Below are positions 1 to 7,729 of a DNA stretch of 64,000 nt, piece after piece. This DNA comes from Nocardioides sp. SYSU D00038 (GTDB taxonomy: Bacteria > Actinomycetota > Actinomycetes > Propionibacteriales > Nocardioidaceae), in NCBI RefSeq assembly GCF_016924665.1, contig NZ_JAFFJT010000009.1, positions 1-64,000 of the forward strand. The letters run 5' to 3'. Positions within the stretch are counted from its first letter, which is position 1. Every line of letters starts with the position of its first letter. Under the pieces are notes generated by a model. It saw nothing but the letters and a program-made list of their open reading frames with translations, made no database searches and had not been told where the DNA came from. The translations under genes and the position numbers were made by a program.

Positions 1-29
1 CGGCCCGGCGCCCCCCCCGCCCGCCCCCG

Positions 30-74
<45 letters not shown>

Positions 75-78
75 CGAC

Positions 79-717
79 TCACAGGTACATGCCGCCCGAG
101 CCGGGGCCGGGCTGGCCGCCGTCGTCGGGGGCGCCGGGGTGGGCGGCAGGGCCGCCGGGACCGCCCTGCTGCTGGGGCGGCATGCCGCCGGGCAGGCTGC
201 GGCGGATCTGCTCGAACTGGGCCCGGGCCGCCATCTGCTGGGCGTAGATCGCGGTCTGGATGCCGTGGAAGAGGCCCTCGAGCCAGCCGACCAGCTGGGC
301 CTGGGCGATCCGGAGCTCGCCCTCCGAGGGGGTCGCGTCGCCGGCGAACGGCAGGGTCAGCCGGTCGAGCTCCTCGACCAGCTCGGGCGCGAGGCCGGCC
401 TCGAGCTCCTTGATGGAGGTGCGGTGGATCTCGGCGAGGCGGCTGCGGCTGGCCTCGTCGAGGGGCGCGGCCTTCACCTCCTCGAGCAGCTGGCGGATCA
501 TGCTGCCGATCCGCATCACCTTGGCGGGCTGCTCGACGAGGTCGGTGATCGCGCGCTCGCCGTCGTCGCCCTGGTCGCCGCCCTCCTCGACGACCTGCAG
601 CGCGGAGGCCGGCACCGAGCCGACCGGCTGCCCGTCGGGGCCGACGATGATGACGTGCTGCTCCTGGTCGTCCCCGCCCTGCTCCGGGCCGGGTGCGCTG
701 CCCTGCTGCTCGCTCAT
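79..717 (-). CDS. bpa: Bacterial proteasome activator (Bpa/PafE family)
   Basis: A 212-residue protein of the Bpa/PafE family, which forms ATP-independent rings that dock on the 20S proteasome through a C-terminal GQYL-type tail. An acidic, Gln-rich N-terminus (about 1-55) precedes the conserved helical core (about 60-175, including LVEQPAKVMRIGSMIRQLLEEV), followed by a Gly/Pro/Gln-rich linker. The last residues are GGMYL, so Met replaces the Gln of the usual GQYL tail while the Tyr-Leu end is kept. It is longer than the M. tuberculosis protein (about 174 residues) because of the low-complexity tails. It is the last gene of the minus-strand run. No proteasome genes are in the window, so partnership is inferred. 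Confidence 0.88.
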   Translation of the reverse strand: MSEQQGSAPGPEQGGDDQEQHVIIVGPDGQPVGSVPASALQVVEEGGDQGDDGERAITDLVEQPAKVMRIGSMIRQLLEEVKAAPLDEASRSRLAEIHRTSIKELEAGLAPELVEELDRLTLPFAGDATPSEGELRIAQAQLVGWLEGLFHGIQTAIYAQQMAARAQFEQIRRSLPGGMPPQQQGGPGGPAAHPGAPDDGGQPGPGSGGMYL

Positions 718-751
718 GCCTCCGACCCTAGGACATGGGTCCGCACGGCCA

Positions 752-1591
752 TCAGGGCCTCGGCACGCCGACCGGGTTGGGGTACGGCACGCCGCCCGCG
801 CCGGCCACCAGCCGGGCCACGTCGAGCAGCTCGCCGCCCACGTCGTACGCCGCGCGGCGGCCGGCCTCGTCGAGGAAGGCCACGCAGCCGGCGTCGGTGA
901 GCTCCTCCAGCCGGTCGCGCTCGCCGACGCCGAGGTCGGTGGCGGTGCCGTCGGCGGCCAACCAGCCGCGCTCGACCAGGAGCGCCCGGGCGGCGGCCCA
1001 GGCCTCGTCGCTCCAGCCGCGCATCGACTGCTGCTCGGCGGGGCCGCGTCCGGTGCCGACCTGCAGCACGTTGGCGGCGGCGCCGCCGAGGCCCGCCGCG
1101 ACCAGGCACCCGACGTGCACGTCGCCGCGGTACTCCCGCAGCACCGTCGCCCGTCGCCACAACGCCCCGAGCGGGTCGTCGGGCACCGGCAGGGTCGACT
1201 CCGCGGCGGCGAGCGGCTTGCCGGCCAGGTCGAGCTCGGCCACCACGGGCGCCAGCCGCTCGGCCAGCGCCGCCGTCGCCGCGTCGGCCGCCACGCCGCA
1301 CCGGGCCAGGGCGTCGCTGGCGATCGCGACCCGCTCCTCGAGCACCGCCTGCCGGTCGGCCAGCCGCCAGGCGTCGGGCAGCGCCCGGGCCACCATCGCC
1401 GGCGCGAAGCCGTGGAACGCGGCCGTGACCACCTCGGGCGGGGCCTCCCCGAGCGCGCCGGCCCGGGAGGCGAAGTAGCCCATCCAGTAGCCCCTGAGCC
1501 CGAGGGCGGCGTACCGGTCGCGGGTGTCGGCGGCGAAGTAGACGACGTCGTGGAGCGTCTCGACCGCCCGCCAGAACGGCGTGAGCGTCAT
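752..1591 (-). CDS. SCO6745-family HTH-like protein
   Basis: A 279-residue protein resembling the actinobacterial SCO6745 family, whose members carry a helix-turn-helix-like fold but have no established biochemical role. It starts around LTPFWRAVETLHDVVYFA, has a central YRGDVHVGCLVAAGL segment, and ends with a conserved-looking PYPNPVG. There is no signal peptide or membrane segment. The ATG at 1591 follows the stop of the upstream oxidoreductase by 7 nt, and a GAGG ribosome-binding site overlaps that junction, so the two are probably co-transcribed. Assignment rests on family resemblance; function is unknown. Confidence 0.7.
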   Translation of the reverse strand: MTLTPFWRAVETLHDVVYFAADTRDRYAALGLRGYWMGYFASRAGALGEAPPEVVTAAFHGFAPAMVARALPDAWRLADRQAVLEERVAIASDALARCGVAADAATAALAERLAPVVAELDLAGKPLAAAESTLPVPDDPLGALWRRATVLREYRGDVHVGCLVAAGLGGAAANVLQVGTGRGPAEQQSMRGWSDEAWAAARALLVERGWLAADGTATDLGVGERDRLEELTDAGCVAFLDEAGRRAAYDVGGELLDVARLVAGAGGVPYPNPVGVPRP

Positions 1592-1598
1592 CGCCGCC

Positions 1599-2576
1599 TC
1601 ACGTCGTGAGCAGGATCTTGCCGGTGTGGTCGCCCGACTCCATCAGCGTGTGCGCGGCGACCACCTCGTCCAGCGGCAGGGTGGTGTGGACGACGGGTCG
1701 CACCCGGCCCTCGGCCACCAGCGGCCACACGTGCTCGACGAGGGCGGCGCAGATGGCGGCCTTGCCCTCGACCGGCCGGGCTCGCAGCGACGTCGCGATC
1801 ACTGCCCCGCGCTTGCGGAGCAGCGCGCCGAGGTCGAGCTCGGCCTTCGTGCCGCCCTGCATGCCGATCACGACCAGGCGGCCCTCGGTGGCGAGCACGT
1901 CGACGTTGCGAGCGAGGTACGTGGCGCCCATGTTGTCGAGCACGACGTCGGCGCCGTGGCCGTCGGTGCGCTCGCGCACCACCTCGACGAAGTCCTCGTC
2001 GCGGTAGCTGATCGTGATGTCGGCGCCGAGCTCGCGGCACAGCGCGAGCTTCTCGGGGGTGCCGCCGGTGGTGGCCACCCGGGCGCCGAGCGCGGAGGCG
2101 AGCTGGATGGCGAAGGTGCCGATCCCGCCCGCGCCGCCGTGGACGAGCAGCACCTCGTCGGGCCGCAGCCCGGCCACCATGAACACGTTCGACCACACGG
2201 TCGCGGCCACCTCGGGCAGCGCCGCCGCGGTCACCAGGTCGACGCCGTCGGGCACCGGCATCACCTGCCCGGCCGGCACCGCGACCCGGGTCGCGTAGCC
2301 GCCCGCGGCGAGCAGCGCGCACGCCGGGTCGCCGACCTGCCAGCCGGTGACGGCCTCACCGACGACGGCGACGGTGCCGCTGCACTCCATGCCGAGCACG
2401 TCGGACGCGCCCGGTGGCGGGGGGTAGAACCCCTGCCGCTGCAGGAGGTCCGCCCGGTTGAGCCCCGCCGCGGCCACCTCGAGCACCAGCTCGCCCGGAC
2501 CCGCCTCGGGGTCGGGCCGGTCGACGACCTGCAGCACCTCGGGGCCGCCGGCGTCGGCGGCCACCACGGCCCGCAT
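1599..2576 (-). CDS. NAD(P)H-quinone oxidoreductase, zinc-free MDR family
   Basis: A 325-residue medium-chain dehydrogenase/reductase of the quinone oxidoreductase (QOR, PIG3-like) group, expected to reduce quinones with NADPH in the cytoplasm. The N-terminal GroES-like half contains LNRADLLQRQGFYPPP, typical of PIG3-like enzymes. The Rossmann half has the nucleotide-binding stretch VHGGAGGIGTFAIQLA. No zinc-ligand cysteine cluster is seen. The ATG at 2576 was chosen because the MRAVVAADAGG start matches the family and because it overlaps the stop of the upstream gene as TGATG, indicating translational coupling. An in-frame upstream extension is only Arg-rich frame shadow. Confidence 0.9.
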   Translation of the reverse strand: MRAVVAADAGGPEVLQVVDRPDPEAGPGELVLEVAAAGLNRADLLQRQGFYPPPPGASDVLGMECSGTVAVVGEAVTGWQVGDPACALLAAGGYATRVAVPAGQVMPVPDGVDLVTAAALPEVAATVWSNVFMVAGLRPDEVLLVHGGAGGIGTFAIQLASALGARVATTGGTPEKLALCRELGADITISYRDEDFVEVVRERTDGHGADVVLDNMGATYLARNVDVLATEGRLVVIGMQGGTKAELDLGALLRKRGAVIATSLRARPVEGKAAICAALVEHVWPLVAEGRVRPVVHTTLPLDEVVAAHTLMESGDHTGKILLTT

Positions 2577-2947
2577 CAGGCGTCGTCGCCGTCGTCGCGC
2601 CCGCCCACCGAGGCGTCCGCGAGGTCGCCGCTGTGGTCGACCGCGCTGTCGTCGGGCACCACGTCGTCGATGTCGAGGTCGAGGTCGAGCTCCTCGGCGC
2701 CGACGCCGGCCGGCCGGTCCCACGACTCGGCCAGGCCCTGGGCCCGGGCCGCCAGCGCCTCGACGGCGTCGGGATCGGCGTCCTGGCGCGCGGCGGCGTA
2801 GCCGAGGAGGTACGCGGTCACCGGGCCCGCCGCGCGCTCGACGTTCGCGGCGGCGAGCGTGGTCAGGTCGCCGAGCAGTCCCTCGTCGACCTCGGTCTCG
2901 ACGTCGAGGACGTCGCTCAGCTCGTCGATCCAGTCGTGGAGGTTCAC
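2576..2947 (-). CDS. DUF6457-type small acidic protein
   Basis: A 123-residue acidic protein starting MNLHDWIDELSDVLDVE, resembling the DUF6457 family. Members are small helical proteins often found next to, or fused to, MobA-like nucleotidyltransferases in actinobacteria, and the gene here lies 63 nt downstream of such a gene. The C-terminal third is rich in Asp and Glu (DLDLDIDDVVPDDS) and is probably disordered. It begins with GTG and ends in a TGATG overlap with the oxidoreductase. The function is unknown; a molybdopterin-related role is suggested only by gene order. Confidence 0.72.
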   Translation of the reverse strand: MNLHDWIDELSDVLDVETEVDEGLLGDLTTLAAANVERAAGPVTAYLLGYAAARQDADPDAVEALAARAQGLAESWDRPAGVGAEELDLDLDIDDVVPDDSAVDHSGDLADASVGGRDDGDDA

Positions 2948-3010
2948 GTCACCAAGACTCGCCCCGCCCGCCCCCGCGCCGCAACCCTCCCGGGGTGAAC
3001 GTCGTGCTCC

Positions 3011-3601
3011 TCAGCCGCCCAGGTCGCGCAGGTCCGCCCAGGTGTCGACGTCGCGGTGCTCCTCGCCCCGGGCGGCGACCTCGGCCAGGTCGAGCGGCGC
3101 CAGCAGCCGGTGCAGCGCGAGGTGGTGCTGGCCCTCGTGGTCGGGGCGCACCTCCTGCAGCCGCGCGGTCGCGACGACCAGCGCCAGCTGGCGGCGTCCG
3201 CCGGGGTCGACCAGCACCGCGCCGTCGTGCCCGGCCGCGGCCGAGCGCAGCCGGCGCAGGGTGTCGAAGGTGAGCCGCGGCATGTCCACGGCCACCGCGG
3301 CGAGCCAGGGCGTGCGCCGCAGCAGCGCGTCGCAGCCGGTGAGCAGCGCCGCCGCGGGGCCGCCGTGCCGCGGGTCCTCGCGGGTGAACGTCACCGGCCG
3401 CTCGGTCGGCACCGGGTCGCCGACCACCACCACCTCGGCGGCGTCGACCACCGCGTCGAGCGTCCAGGCCAGCAGGGTCCGGCCGTCGAGCTCGACCGAG
3501 GCCTTGTCGACGCCGTCCAGACGGGCGGCGACGCCGCCGGCCAGCACCACGGCGCAGTAGGGCCCGTCGTGGTCGGCGCGTGCGTCCCCCGGCTCGGTCA
3601 C
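3011..3601 (-). CDS. mobA: Molybdenum cofactor guanylyltransferase-like NTP transferase
   Basis: A 196-residue nucleotidyltransferase of the MobA/IspD-type fold. MobA transfers GMP from GTP to molybdopterin in Mo-cofactor maturation. The N-terminal signature reads AVVLAGGVAARLDGVDKAS, close to the LAGG-x-SxRMGxDK motif that binds the nucleotide, with Lys in the expected place. A second nucleotide/metal-binding region is seen around LAAVAVDMPRL. It starts at GTG 3601, divergent from the nitrilase gene 53 nt away. The related enzymes CTP:molybdopterin cytidylyltransferase (MocA) or another NTP transferase are possible alternatives. Confidence 0.78.
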   Translation of the reverse strand: MTEPGDARADHDGPYCAVVLAGGVAARLDGVDKASVELDGRTLLAWTLDAVVDAAEVVVVGDPVPTERPVTFTREDPRHGGPAAALLTGCDALLRRTPWLAAVAVDMPRLTFDTLRRLRSAAAGHDGAVLVDPGGRRQLALVVATARLQEVRPDHEGQHHLALHRLLAPLDLAEVAARGEEHRDVDTWADLRDLGG

Positions 3602-3654
3602 GGCGACATGTTCCCACCCCGCCGGGTGCCGCTCGGGAGTGGCAGGCTGGGGCC

Positions 3655-4458
3655 ATGTCCGCCCGCCCCAGCCTCACGGTCGCCCTGGTGCAGGAGGCCT
3701 CCGGCCTCGACCCCGCCGCCAACCGGGCCCACCTCCCCGGGCTGGTGCCCGAGGGCGCCGACCTGGTGGTGCTGCCCGAGGCGTTCGCCCGCGACTTCGG
3801 CGAGCCCGGCTCCGACGTCAGCCCCCACGCCGAGCCGCTCGACGGTCCGTTCGCGACCGCGCTGGCCGGGGTGGCCGCAGAGCGCGGCGCCACCGTGGTG
3901 GCCGGCATGTTCGAGCGGGGCGACGACCCCGACCGGCCGTTCAACACGCTGCTCGCCCGGGGGACGGCGGTCGGCGGCTACCGCAAGATCCACCTCTACG
4001 ACTCCTTCGGCCACCGCGAGTCCGACCGCCTCAGCGCCGGCGCGCTCGAGCCGGCCGTCCTCGACCTGCACGGCTGGCGGCTCGGCCTGATGACCTGCTA
4101 CGACCTGCGCTTCCCCGAGCTGGCCCGGGCCCTGGTCGACGCCGGAGCCGAGGTGCTGGTCGTCCCGGCCGCCTGGGTGGCCGGACCGCGCAAGGTCGAC
4201 CACTGGCGCACCCTGGTGCGGGCCCGCGCGATCGAGAACACCTGCTGGGTGGTCGCCGTCGGCCAGCCCGCGCCCCGCTACACCGGGCACTCGATGGTCG
4301 TCGACCCGCTGGGCGACGTGGTGGTCGAGGCCGGCGACGAGCCGGCGCTGCTGCACGCCGAGCTGACCCGTGCCGCGCTCGACGAGGCGCGGCGTACCAA
4401 CCCGTCGCTGGCCAACCGCCGGCTGGGGCGGCCGTCCCCGCTCGCCGCCGACGGCTAG
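3655..4458 (+). CDS. Carbon-nitrogen hydrolase (nitrilase superfamily, Nit-type)
   Basis: A 267-residue cytoplasmic C-N hydrolase. The nitrilase-superfamily catalytic triad is visible: Glu42 (VVLPEAFA), Lys111 (YRKIHLYD) and Cys148 (MTCYDLRFPE). The LYDSFGHRESD segment and the DLRFPELAR block resemble Nit1/Nit2-type omega-amidase or deaminated-glutathione amidase enzymes, so removal of damaged glutamine-like metabolites is a reasonable guess. The ATG at 3655 was preferred to an upstream in-frame ATG because family homology starts there and the upstream residues overlap the divergent mobA promoter. Confidence 0.88.
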   Translation: MSARPSLTVALVQEASGLDPAANRAHLPGLVPEGADLVVLPEAFARDFGEPGSDVSPHAEPLDGPFATALAGVAAERGATVVAGMFERGDDPDRPFNTLLARGTAVGGYRKIHLYDSFGHRESDRLSAGALEPAVLDLHGWRLGLMTCYDLRFPELARALVDAGAEVLVVPAAWVAGPRKVDHWRTLVRARAIENTCWVVAVGQPAPRYTGHSMVVDPLGDVVVEAGDEPALLHAELTRAALDEARRTNPSLANRRLGRPSPLAADG

Positions 4459-4469
4459 CCTTGCTCGAC

Positions 4470-5705
4470 GTGCCCCCGGAATCCCCGCGCCGCCGCGCTC
4501 CGCGCTCGCGCCGATCGCGCCAGCGGGTCCCGGCGTACGTCGAGGACCCGGTCGTCGCGCCGCTGGCGACGCCCGCCGCGACCGGGGCCAACCAGGTCCG
4601 GGCGGTCGAGGCCGAGACCACCGTCGCGCCCGACCCGGCCACCGCCGGGCCGGCCGACCGGTCGGCCCCGGCGCCGACCCCGATCGCCGAGCGGCCGGGT
4701 GCCCGCGCGACCGTGCTCGACGTCGCCCCGCGCCGCCGTCACTACCGCGGCCTGGCCGCGCTGTGGGGGCTGGTGGTCGCCGGCGGCCTGGCCTGCCTGG
4801 TCGCCGCGATCGTGCCGGTGGGCCCCGTGTGGCTGGACCGGGTGGGCGCGATCACGGTCGTGACCGCCTACACGTGGGCACTGGCCGCGCGCAGCGGCGG
4901 TCGCCCCGTGGTGTTCGGCCTGCTGGCGCTGGTGCTCGGCGTGACCGTGCAGGTGGTCGACGAGCCCTACCTGCGCACCGGCGCCGCGGTGATGACGTGC
5001 GTGGTCGCGGCCGTGCTGGCGGTGATGGCGACCGTGCCCGCGGTGCGGTTCGCGCAGGCGGCCCGCGAGTGCGTGCTCGCCGTGCTCATCGCGGCCGGCG
5101 GGGCGCTGGCGACGATCGGCTTCGACCCCGTGCTGTCGGTGGTGCGGTTCGAGTACGTCACGCTCGGGCTGGCCCTCGCGTCGGCGTTCATCCTGGTGCA
5201 CCGGCTCGGCGCCGGCCTCCACGGCCTCGGCCGCCGCGGGCTGATCGGCGTCGTCGCCGGCGGCCTGGTGCTCGGCGGGCTGCTGCTCTACGCCGAGCTG
5301 CTGCGCCGCTACGGTCCCTCCGACATGGTGGGGTCGCTGCTCGACGCGGTGCGGTGGAGCCGCGACACCCTGGGCGCCTTCCCGCGCCCGATCGTGGCGG
5401 TGCTCGGCGTGCCGACCCTGGTCTGGGGCGTGCACATGCGGGCCCGGCGCCGGCAGGGCTGGTGGCTGTGCGCGTTCGGCGCCGCGGCCACCACTGCCGT
5501 GGCGAACTCGTTGGTCAACCCCGAGATCACCCTGCTCGAGTGCGGCCTGTCGGTGCTCTACGGCACCGTGGTCGGCCTGGTGGTCGGCTACGCCGTGGTG
5601 CGCGTCGACCTGGCCCTCACCGGCTCCCGCGGCGCCGGCGGCCGGCGCGCCGAGGAGTCGGCCGCCGTCCGGCCCGAGCCGGCCCGCACCGCACCGCTGT
5701 TCTGA
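4470..5705 (+). CDS. Multi-pass membrane protein of unknown function
   Basis: A 411-residue integral membrane protein that I cannot assign to a family. Residues 1-90 are Arg- and Pro/Ala-rich and probably cytoplasmic. From about residue 95 there are roughly ten hydrophobic segments, beginning LAALWGLVVAGGLACLVAAI and ending GTVVGLVVGYAVVRVDLAL. The GTG at 4470 starts 12 nt after the nitrilase stop, so the gene may share its transcript. The short C-terminal tail is charged. No catalytic or transport signature is recognised. Confidence 0.75.
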   Translation: MPPESPRRRAPRSRRSRQRVPAYVEDPVVAPLATPAATGANQVRAVEAETTVAPDPATAGPADRSAPAPTPIAERPGARATVLDVAPRRRHYRGLAALWGLVVAGGLACLVAAIVPVGPVWLDRVGAITVVTAYTWALAARSGGRPVVFGLLALVLGVTVQVVDEPYLRTGAAVMTCVVAAVLAVMATVPAVRFAQAARECVLAVLIAAGGALATIGFDPVLSVVRFEYVTLGLALASAFILVHRLGAGLHGLGRRGLIGVVAGGLVLGGLLLYAELLRRYGPSDMVGSLLDAVRWSRDTLGAFPRPIVAVLGVPTLVWGVHMRARRRQGWWLCAFGAAATTAVANSLVNPEITLLECGLSVLYGTVVGLVVGYAVVRVDLALTGSRGAGGRRAEESAAVRPEPARTAPLF

Positions 5706-5753
5706 CCTGGCTCCGATCCGGGCGTACCTGCGGGTAGCCGCTAGGTTCGAGCC

Positions 5754-5987
5754 ATGGCGCGCGAACAGGTTCTCGAGGTCCTCGCCGAGATGGTCGCCAA
5801 CGTCCTCTCGGTGCCCGTCGCGCCCGGCGAGCAGGTCGACGTCGGCGACACCGTCGTGCTGCTGGAGTCGATGAAGATGGAGATCCCGGTGCTGGCCGAG
5901 GCCGCCGGGACCGTCCGCTCGGTGCGCGTCACCGACGGCGACGTCGTCCAGGAGGGCGACGTGCTCGTCGAGCTCGTGCTGGGCTGA
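5754..5987 (+). CDS. Biotinyl/lipoyl carrier domain protein
   Basis: A stand-alone 77-residue biotin carrier domain. The biotinylation signature ESMKMEIP is present with the acceptor lysine at residue 41, and the flanking glycines (PGEQVDVGD, TDGDVVQEGDVL) match the beta-hammerhead fold of biotin carboxyl carrier proteins. Such small carriers serve acyl-CoA carboxylases or other biotin enzymes whose catalytic subunits are encoded elsewhere; none is next to it. A short AT-containing stretch (tagccgctaggtt) just upstream could carry the promoter. Confidence 0.9.
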   Translation: MAREQVLEVLAEMVANVLSVPVAPGEQVDVGDTVVLLESMKMEIPVLAEAAGTVRSVRVTDGDVVQEGDVLVELVLG

Positions 5988-6045
5988 GCGCCGGGCGCTC
6001 GGTGCAGCGGGTCAACGGTGCAGCGGGTCAGCGGCAGACGGTCAC

Positions 6046-6133
6046 TGGCAGAGGGGGCGGGATTCGAACCCGCGGTAGGTCTCCCTACGACCGCTTTCAA
6101 GGCGGTTCCGATAGGCCACTCCGGCACCCCTCC
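6046..6133 (-). tRNA. tRNA-Ser (anticodon TGA)
   Basis: A class II tRNA with a long variable arm. Read on the minus strand it has acceptor GGAGGGG paired with CCCCTCT (first pair G-U), an anticodon loop CTTGAAA giving TGA, a T-arm GCGGG-TTCGAAT-CCCGC, discriminator G and an encoded CCA. It decodes UCA and related Ser codons. It lies between the biotinyl carrier and a hypothetical gene. Confidence 0.97.
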
Positions 6134-6239
6134 GAGCCGCCCCGGGGGGCCGCACCGCGCGATTCTACGCGCGAGCCGGGGCGGGGAGGCCGGGGGCGAG
6201 GGCGGGGCGGCGGGCTCGACCGGGGATTCCCGCACCTCG

Positions 6240-6623
6240 CTACTCCGACCCGCCCAGCTCGATCTCGACCTCGTCGTAGGCCAGGTCGTGCAGTCGCTGC
6301 AGGTGGTGGCCGATGTCGGCGAGCAGCCGCTTCAGCTCGATCCGGGTGGCCTCGACGTCGGGGGTCTCGAGCACCCGCTGGCCGAGCGTGGTGAGCCGCT
6401 CGAGCAGCTGGTTGCGCTCGCGGAAGGCGGTGCCGCCGCGCGCGGCGAGCCAGCCGTCGTCGGTGCCGGACGCCTCGCTCGCGAGGGCGTCGCGCACCCC
6501 GGCCATCCGGCGACGCACCTCCCAGCGCCAGTTGCCCAGCGGGATGCCGGGGCGGCGCGGCGCGTCGAGGGCGGCGTCGAGCCCGGCCATCGCCGCGGCG
6601 AGCGCGGGTGTGGTGGTGGGCAT
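6240..6623 (-). CDS. Conserved hypothetical helical protein
   Basis: A 127-residue soluble protein predicted to be largely alpha-helical, starting with MPTTTPALAAAMAGLDAAL and containing PGIPLGNWRWEVRRRMAGVRD, then leucine-rich amphipathic stretches (RNQLLERLTTLGQRVLE and RIELKRLLADIGHHLQRLHDL) that could form a coiled coil. No known domain is recognised. It is transcribed divergently from the membrane protein at 6717, sharing the region with a CRP-like inverted repeat. Confidence 0.75.
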   Translation of the reverse strand: MPTTTPALAAAMAGLDAALDAPRRPGIPLGNWRWEVRRRMAGVRDALASEASGTDDGWLAARGGTAFRERNQLLERLTTLGQRVLETPDVEATRIELKRLLADIGHHLQRLHDLAYDEVEIELGGSE

Positions 6624-6643
6624 CGGGCCTCCGTCGCGGGTGG

Positions 6644-6672
6644 CCTCCGAGTGTGACCCCGGTCACCGGAGG
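6644..6672. promoter_or_regulatory. CRP/GlxR-like operator inside a longer inverted repeat
   Basis: The core TGTGA-CCCCGG-TCACC (6652-6667) matches the CRP/FNR-family consensus TGTGA-N6-TCACA at nine of ten positions. It is embedded in a longer dyad with outer arms CCTCCG (6644) and CGGAGG (6667-6672). It sits in the divergent promoter region between the genes starting at 6623 and 6717, so a cAMP-responsive or related regulator may act on one or both. The call is by sequence resemblance only. Confidence 0.5.
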
Positions 6673-6716
6673 GCCACAACCCCCCGAAGGGCGGGCTCGG
6701 CACGGCGGGGACGCGG

Positions 6717-7217
6717 GTGTTGAATCGTCCCGTGAGCCACCACGAGGAGAGCACCGCCGAGCCGGTCGACTACCGGCTCGCCCCCGCGGTCGCCGCCCGC
6801 CTGATGGGGCTGGGCCTGGTCGGCCTCGCGGTGCTGGTGTTCGTCGCGACCCTGGTGGTCGCGGTGACCGGGCTCCCGGCCGACCTGCTCGTCGTCGTGC
6901 TGGTGCTGGGCCTCGCGGCCGTGCTGTCGCTCGGCTGGTGGCTGCGCAGCCGCGCGTACGTCGTGCGCTGCGGCCCCACCGGCTACCGGGTCCGCCTGGT
7001 GCGCGGCGCCGGGGTCACCGAGGCACGGTGGAGCCTGGTCGAGGACGCCGTCACCGTGACCCGGCACGGCGTGGCCTGCGTCGAGCTGCGGCTCAAGGAC
7101 GGGCGCAGGACCACGATCCCGGTGACGGTGCTGGCCATCGACCGCGAGCAGTTCGTCCGCGAGCTCCAGGTGCACCTCCAGCGCGGCCAGCGGCTGCGCC
7201 GGCTCGGCGGCGGCTGA
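6717..7217 (+). CDS. Two-segment membrane protein with a C-terminal soluble domain
   Basis: A 166-residue protein with two hydrophobic helices (about residues 30-52, VGLAVLVFVATLVVAVTGL, and 54-75, LLVVVLVLGLAAVLSLGWWL). A cytoplasmic domain of about 90 residues follows, whose alternating pattern (YVVRCGPTGYRVRLVRG, WSLVEDAVTV, CVELRLKDGRRTTIPV) resembles bacterial PH-like domains. A GGGG stretch lies about 6 nt before GTG 6717; a second GTG at 6732 is an alternative start five codons later. No specific function can be assigned. Confidence 0.75.
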   Translation: MLNRPVSHHEESTAEPVDYRLAPAVAARLMGLGLVGLAVLVFVATLVVAVTGLPADLLVVVLVLGLAAVLSLGWWLRSRAYVVRCGPTGYRVRLVRGAGVTEARWSLVEDAVTVTRHGVACVELRLKDGRRTTIPVTVLAIDREQFVRELQVHLQRGQRLRRLGGG

Positions 7218-7228
7218 GCCGGCACCCG

Positions 7229-7277
7229 ATCCGTCCGGCCCCCTGAGTCGTCCGGCCCCCTGATTCGTCCGGCACCG
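7229..7277. repeat. Three tandem 17-bp repeats
   Basis: Nearly identical units containing CGTCCGGCCCCCTGA occur with starts at 7232, 7249 and 7266, giving an exact 17-bp period; the third copy has diverged (CGTCCGGCACC). The array lies between a membrane-protein stop codon and the promoter region of tRNA-Ser(GCT). No hairpin or gene is obvious in it. It may be a minor slipped-strand repeat. Confidence 0.75.
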
Positions 7278-7308
7278 CGTCCTGCTTGTAGCCTGTCTGC
7301 GCTGTCGG

Positions 7309-7403
7309 GGAGGCGTCGCCTAGTCCGGTCTATGGCGCCCGCCTGCTAAGCGGGTTGAGGAGTGATCCTTCTCTCGCGGGTTCAAATCCCGCCGCCTCCG
7401 CCA
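7309..7403 (+). tRNA. tRNA-Ser (anticodon GCT)
   Basis: A class II tRNA with acceptor GGAGGCG paired to CGCCTCC, anticodon loop CTGCTAA (GCT), a long variable arm (TTGAGGAGTGATCCTTCTCTC), a T-arm GCGGG-TTCAAAT-CCCGC, discriminator G and encoded CCA. It decodes AGC and AGU. A possible -10 element TAGCCT lies at about 7289-7294, in a suitable place upstream. Confidence 0.97.
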
Positions 7404-7471
7404 GCCGAGTGCGCCGATCCCCCGGCTCCTGCCGGGTGGGTCGGCGTACTGCATCCGGAGGCCTCCGCGGA

Positions 7472-7518
7472 ACCCCTAGGGGTATTTTGCAAGGTTTGGC
7501 AATGCAGGTTCCTGAGGG
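7472..7518 (+). promoter_or_regulatory. Copy A of the duplicated 34-bp motif, with adjacent palindrome
   Basis: The 34-bp block 7485-7518 begins TTTTGCA, contains GCAATGCAG and ends TGAGGG. It matches block 7882-7915 at 27 of 34 positions without gaps. Half-sites TTGCA and TGGCA start 10 bp apart, about one helical turn. Directly before it is the perfect palindrome ACCCCTAGGGGT (7472-7483), absent from copy B. The block ends 88 bp before the first peptide gene. It is likely a shared promoter/operator, possibly bound by the nearby TrmB/LuxR-type regulator. Confidence 0.6.
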
Positions 7519-7606
7519 GGCCGGTTGCTGGCCCGCGGCGTTGCTCGCGGCCGACACTGGACGGGCGGACCACGACCGTGGCCGTCCCGTCCCAAGGTTG
7601 GAACCG

Positions 7607-7729
7607 ATGGACCTCTACCGCAAGATCGCGATCGCCGTTGCGGCCGGCACCGCCAGTGTCGCGCTGATCGGCGTCTCCGCCCCGGCCCAGGCGGCCCCCG
7701 CCGCCCCGACCGTGGCGGATCTGCGCTGA
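7607..7729 (+). CDS. Short exported peptide precursor (peptide 1)
   Basis: A 40-residue protein starting MDLYRKIAIAVAAGTASVAL, with a Sec-type signal: basic Arg/Lys n-region, hydrophobic core, and an Ala-rich end GVSAPAQAA. Cleavage after AQA would release only APAAPTVADLR. The signal region is clearly paralogous to peptide 2 at 8010 (shared RKI..I.VAA....SV.L.GVSAPA.A pattern), and both genes have the same 34-bp motif at a similar distance upstream. The stop TGA lies close to where peptide 2 has its first TGG (Trp), so this copy may be truncated or may encode a different mature peptide. There is no strong Shine-Dalgarno; GGTTGGAACCG precedes the ATG. Confidence 0.6.
   Translation: MDLYRKIAIAVAAGTASVALIGVSAPAQAAPAAPTVADLR

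Noticed and set aside
3639..4469. N-terminal extension of the membrane protein gene back to 3639
   Set aside because: This part overlaps the nitrilase gene in another frame and is Arg/Ala-rich; GTG 4470 directly after the nitrilase stop is the sensible start.
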